NCBI GenBank assembly: GCA_049596955.1
Contig: JBMYMD010000009.1
Coordinates: 1-64,000 of the forward strand
DNA from: UBA3478 sp049596955
Lineage (GTDB): Bacteria; Bacteroidota; Bacteroidia; Flavobacteriales; Flavobacteriaceae
Length of the DNA stretch: 64,000 bases
Direction: 5' to 3'
Shown: positions 63,165 through 64,000 of the stretch, piece after piece
Position numbering within the stretch: the first letter of the stretch is position 1
Layout of the letters: every line of letters begins with the position of its first letter
Translations under genes and position numbers: made by a program
The notes under the pieces: model-generated
Database searches by the model: none
What the model saw: the letters and a program-made list of their open reading frames with translations, nothing else
What the model was told of the DNA's origin: nothing

Positions 63165-63706
63165 AATTGTTTTCCAATACTCAAGTGAAGCCTTGCATAA
63201 GCAGAATCTCCTGAACCCACACGCCCTGAAAGATAGCGTCCAACACCAATACCTGTTTCAAAGGTCATATTACTCTTATTAACCCATTTCTTACCTACCA
63301 TAGCTCCTAGAGCTAATCTGTTGAATTTATTGTCTTCGTAGACGGTTGGGTAGCTATAATCGTCATAGTAGTAATAATCATAAGTCTCACCCGAGACAAA
63401 AGAAGTGAAAAGTTCTAAAAATATACTCTTCCCGTATAGGTATTCTGTTTCTTTAAAATAAAACCGAACATATGGAGCAACTTCAAAATTCTCATCCCTC
63501 ACACTATCTTCATTCAGGTTGATAAAAGTATAAACCCCGTAACTGGATTGCGAATTCCAATATTTTTCATAACTCAATCCTAAGGCTGGACCCGAAATTA
63601 ATTCAAACACATTTAACCTGTACTCTTTATCTGTGAGCTCTTGTGCATTTGAGGTCATTAGGCCACAAATAAGTAGCAATAGGATAAAATAATTCTTCAT
63701 ACTCAT
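63161..63706 (-). CDS. Hypothetical secreted protein, outer-membrane-barrel-like
   Basis: 181 residues (179 from ATG 63700). Signal peptide ending TSNAQ, then amphipathic strands with many aromatic residues and a Tyr/Asp-rich stretch around residues 108-120 (YDYYYYDDYSY), ending in F like outer-membrane beta-barrels. No recognised family. Its stop couples to the DUF1643 start (TTGA). Confidence 0.6.
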   Translation of the reverse strand: MSMKNYFILLLLICGLMTSNAQELTDKEYRLNVFELISGPALGLSYEKYWNSQSSYGVYTFINLNEDSVRDENFEVAPYVRFYFKETEYLYGKSIFLELFTSFVSGETYDYYYYDDYSYPTVYEDNKFNRLALGAMVGKKWVNKSNMTFETGIGVGRYLSGRVGSGDSAYARLHLSIGKQF

Positions 63707-63857
63707 TGTTTTGACGGCAAGATAATCAAAAGTTTATTCGACTAACGGCAGCTTTAAGTTTTAGTAAATTGCGTAATATTACAAACCGACTAATACCTAA
63801 ACAAGTACTTTATCTCTTTTTACGATTCATTTACTTGTCTGCCGAACTCCAACTTTG

Positions 63858-64000
63858 ATGAGCGAAACGCCTTCTATTGTAGCCCTTCAAGAGGAATTAA
63901 ATAACGAAATCCTCAAGAGAAAGCGAATTGAATTCGAGCTATCTGTACTGAAAAAAAATGCAGGTAATCAGAGTGATCCCAATATTTACAATGATATTGC
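63858..64000 (+). CDS. Unknown protein, N-terminal part (gene runs off the window end)
   Basis: ATG at 63858 opens a frame that stays open for 47 codons to the window edge, starting MSETPSIVALQEELNNEI. The sequence is hydrophilic with coiled-coil-like heptads (LKRKRIEFELSVLKK), as in linker regions of sensor or signalling proteins. Not enough for an assignment. Divergent from the barrel-like gene with a 151-bp gap. Confidence 0.5.
   Translation, partial: MSETPSIVALQEELNNEILKRKRIEFELSVLKKNAGNQSDPNIYNDI

Noticed and set aside
1..64000. CRISPR arrays, tRNA/rRNA genes, insertion sequences and phage genes
   Set aside because: No regularly spaced repeats, cloverleaf-like or transposase sequences were found by eye; a dedicated search could still find short items.

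Overview
The window looks like a chromosome segment from a marine or otherwise polysaccharide-degrading member of the Flavobacteriia (Bacteroidota). The evidence is AT-rich DNA with A/T-rich leaders rather than strong Shine-Dalgarno sites, many lipoproteins with short lipobox signals, families typical of the phylum (DUF2490, DUF4956, DUF1080, DUF4153, PhoPQ-activated-type hydrolase, small subunit plus sodium:solute symporter), two S1 sulfatases, two GH29 fucosidases and promoter-like TAnnTTTG elements. I see 58 protein-coding genes (the first and last cut by the window edges), no rRNA, tRNA, CRISPR array, insertion sequence or prophage, and no intergenic gap over 300 bp.

Layout. 1-3035 (minus): an APC permease, a choline/carnitine-type Rieske oxygenase and the N-terminal part of an APH-type kinase form one operon, probably for an amino-acid-like or quaternary amine. 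3115-9037 (plus): lipoprotein esterase, exported creatininase-family amidohydrolase, PhyH-type dioxygenase and a large Asp-box propeller protein, packed with 2, 2 and 36 bp gaps. 9040-12810 (minus): glpK-glpD-glpF glycerol operon. 12961-19701: mixed small units (His/Met-rich membrane-anchored protein, DUF2490/DUF4956 pair, AlkB-type alkane hydroxylase, GroES-like protein with a 52-residue lipoprotein, TauE/SafE exporter, CocE/NonD hydrolase, TspO-like protein). 19826-31313: DUF4153 protein, a small gene bracketed by related hairpins, a sulfatase, SGNH and beta-lactamase-like hydrolases, and a set of secreted peptidases (M28, two M20) with DoxX and a sugar isomerase-like protein.

31306-42931 is the best-defined pathway: a sulfatase divergent from a plus-strand operon of two GH29 alpha-L-fucosidases, L-fucose permease, mutarotase, two SDR dehydrogenases, a fuconolactonase-like amidohydrolase and an FAH-type hydrolase, followed by an AbgB-like amidohydrolase. 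This reads as sulfated-fucose release at the cell surface or periplasm, uptake, and non-phosphorylative oxidation to pyruvate plus lactate. The L-fuconate dehydratase and any SusC/SusD pair are not here, and one SDR lacks the catalytic-motif lysine (YxxxN).

42959-64000: an SDR, an SdpI-like protein, katG behind OxyR-box-like sequence, a saccharopine-dehydrogenase-like enzyme divergent from an indoleamine-dioxygenase-like hemoprotein, an exported Gfo/Idh/MocA oxidoreductase with two DUF1080 proteins (probably 3-keto-glycoside chemistry), a PhoPQ-activated-type hydrolase, an acetate operon (DUF4212, symporter, acetyl-CoA synthetase) behind a tandem 11-bp repeat, a PiT phosphate transporter with a PhoU-like tail, purU, a DUF3089 lipoprotein, DUF1643, a barrel-like protein and the start of a further gene.

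A window-wide trait is very tight packing: 8 of 12 convergent gene pairs have stop codons that overlap or lie within 5 bp. Three genes have no usable ATG and appear to start at TTG. Assignments come from reading motifs by eye; no database search was possible.
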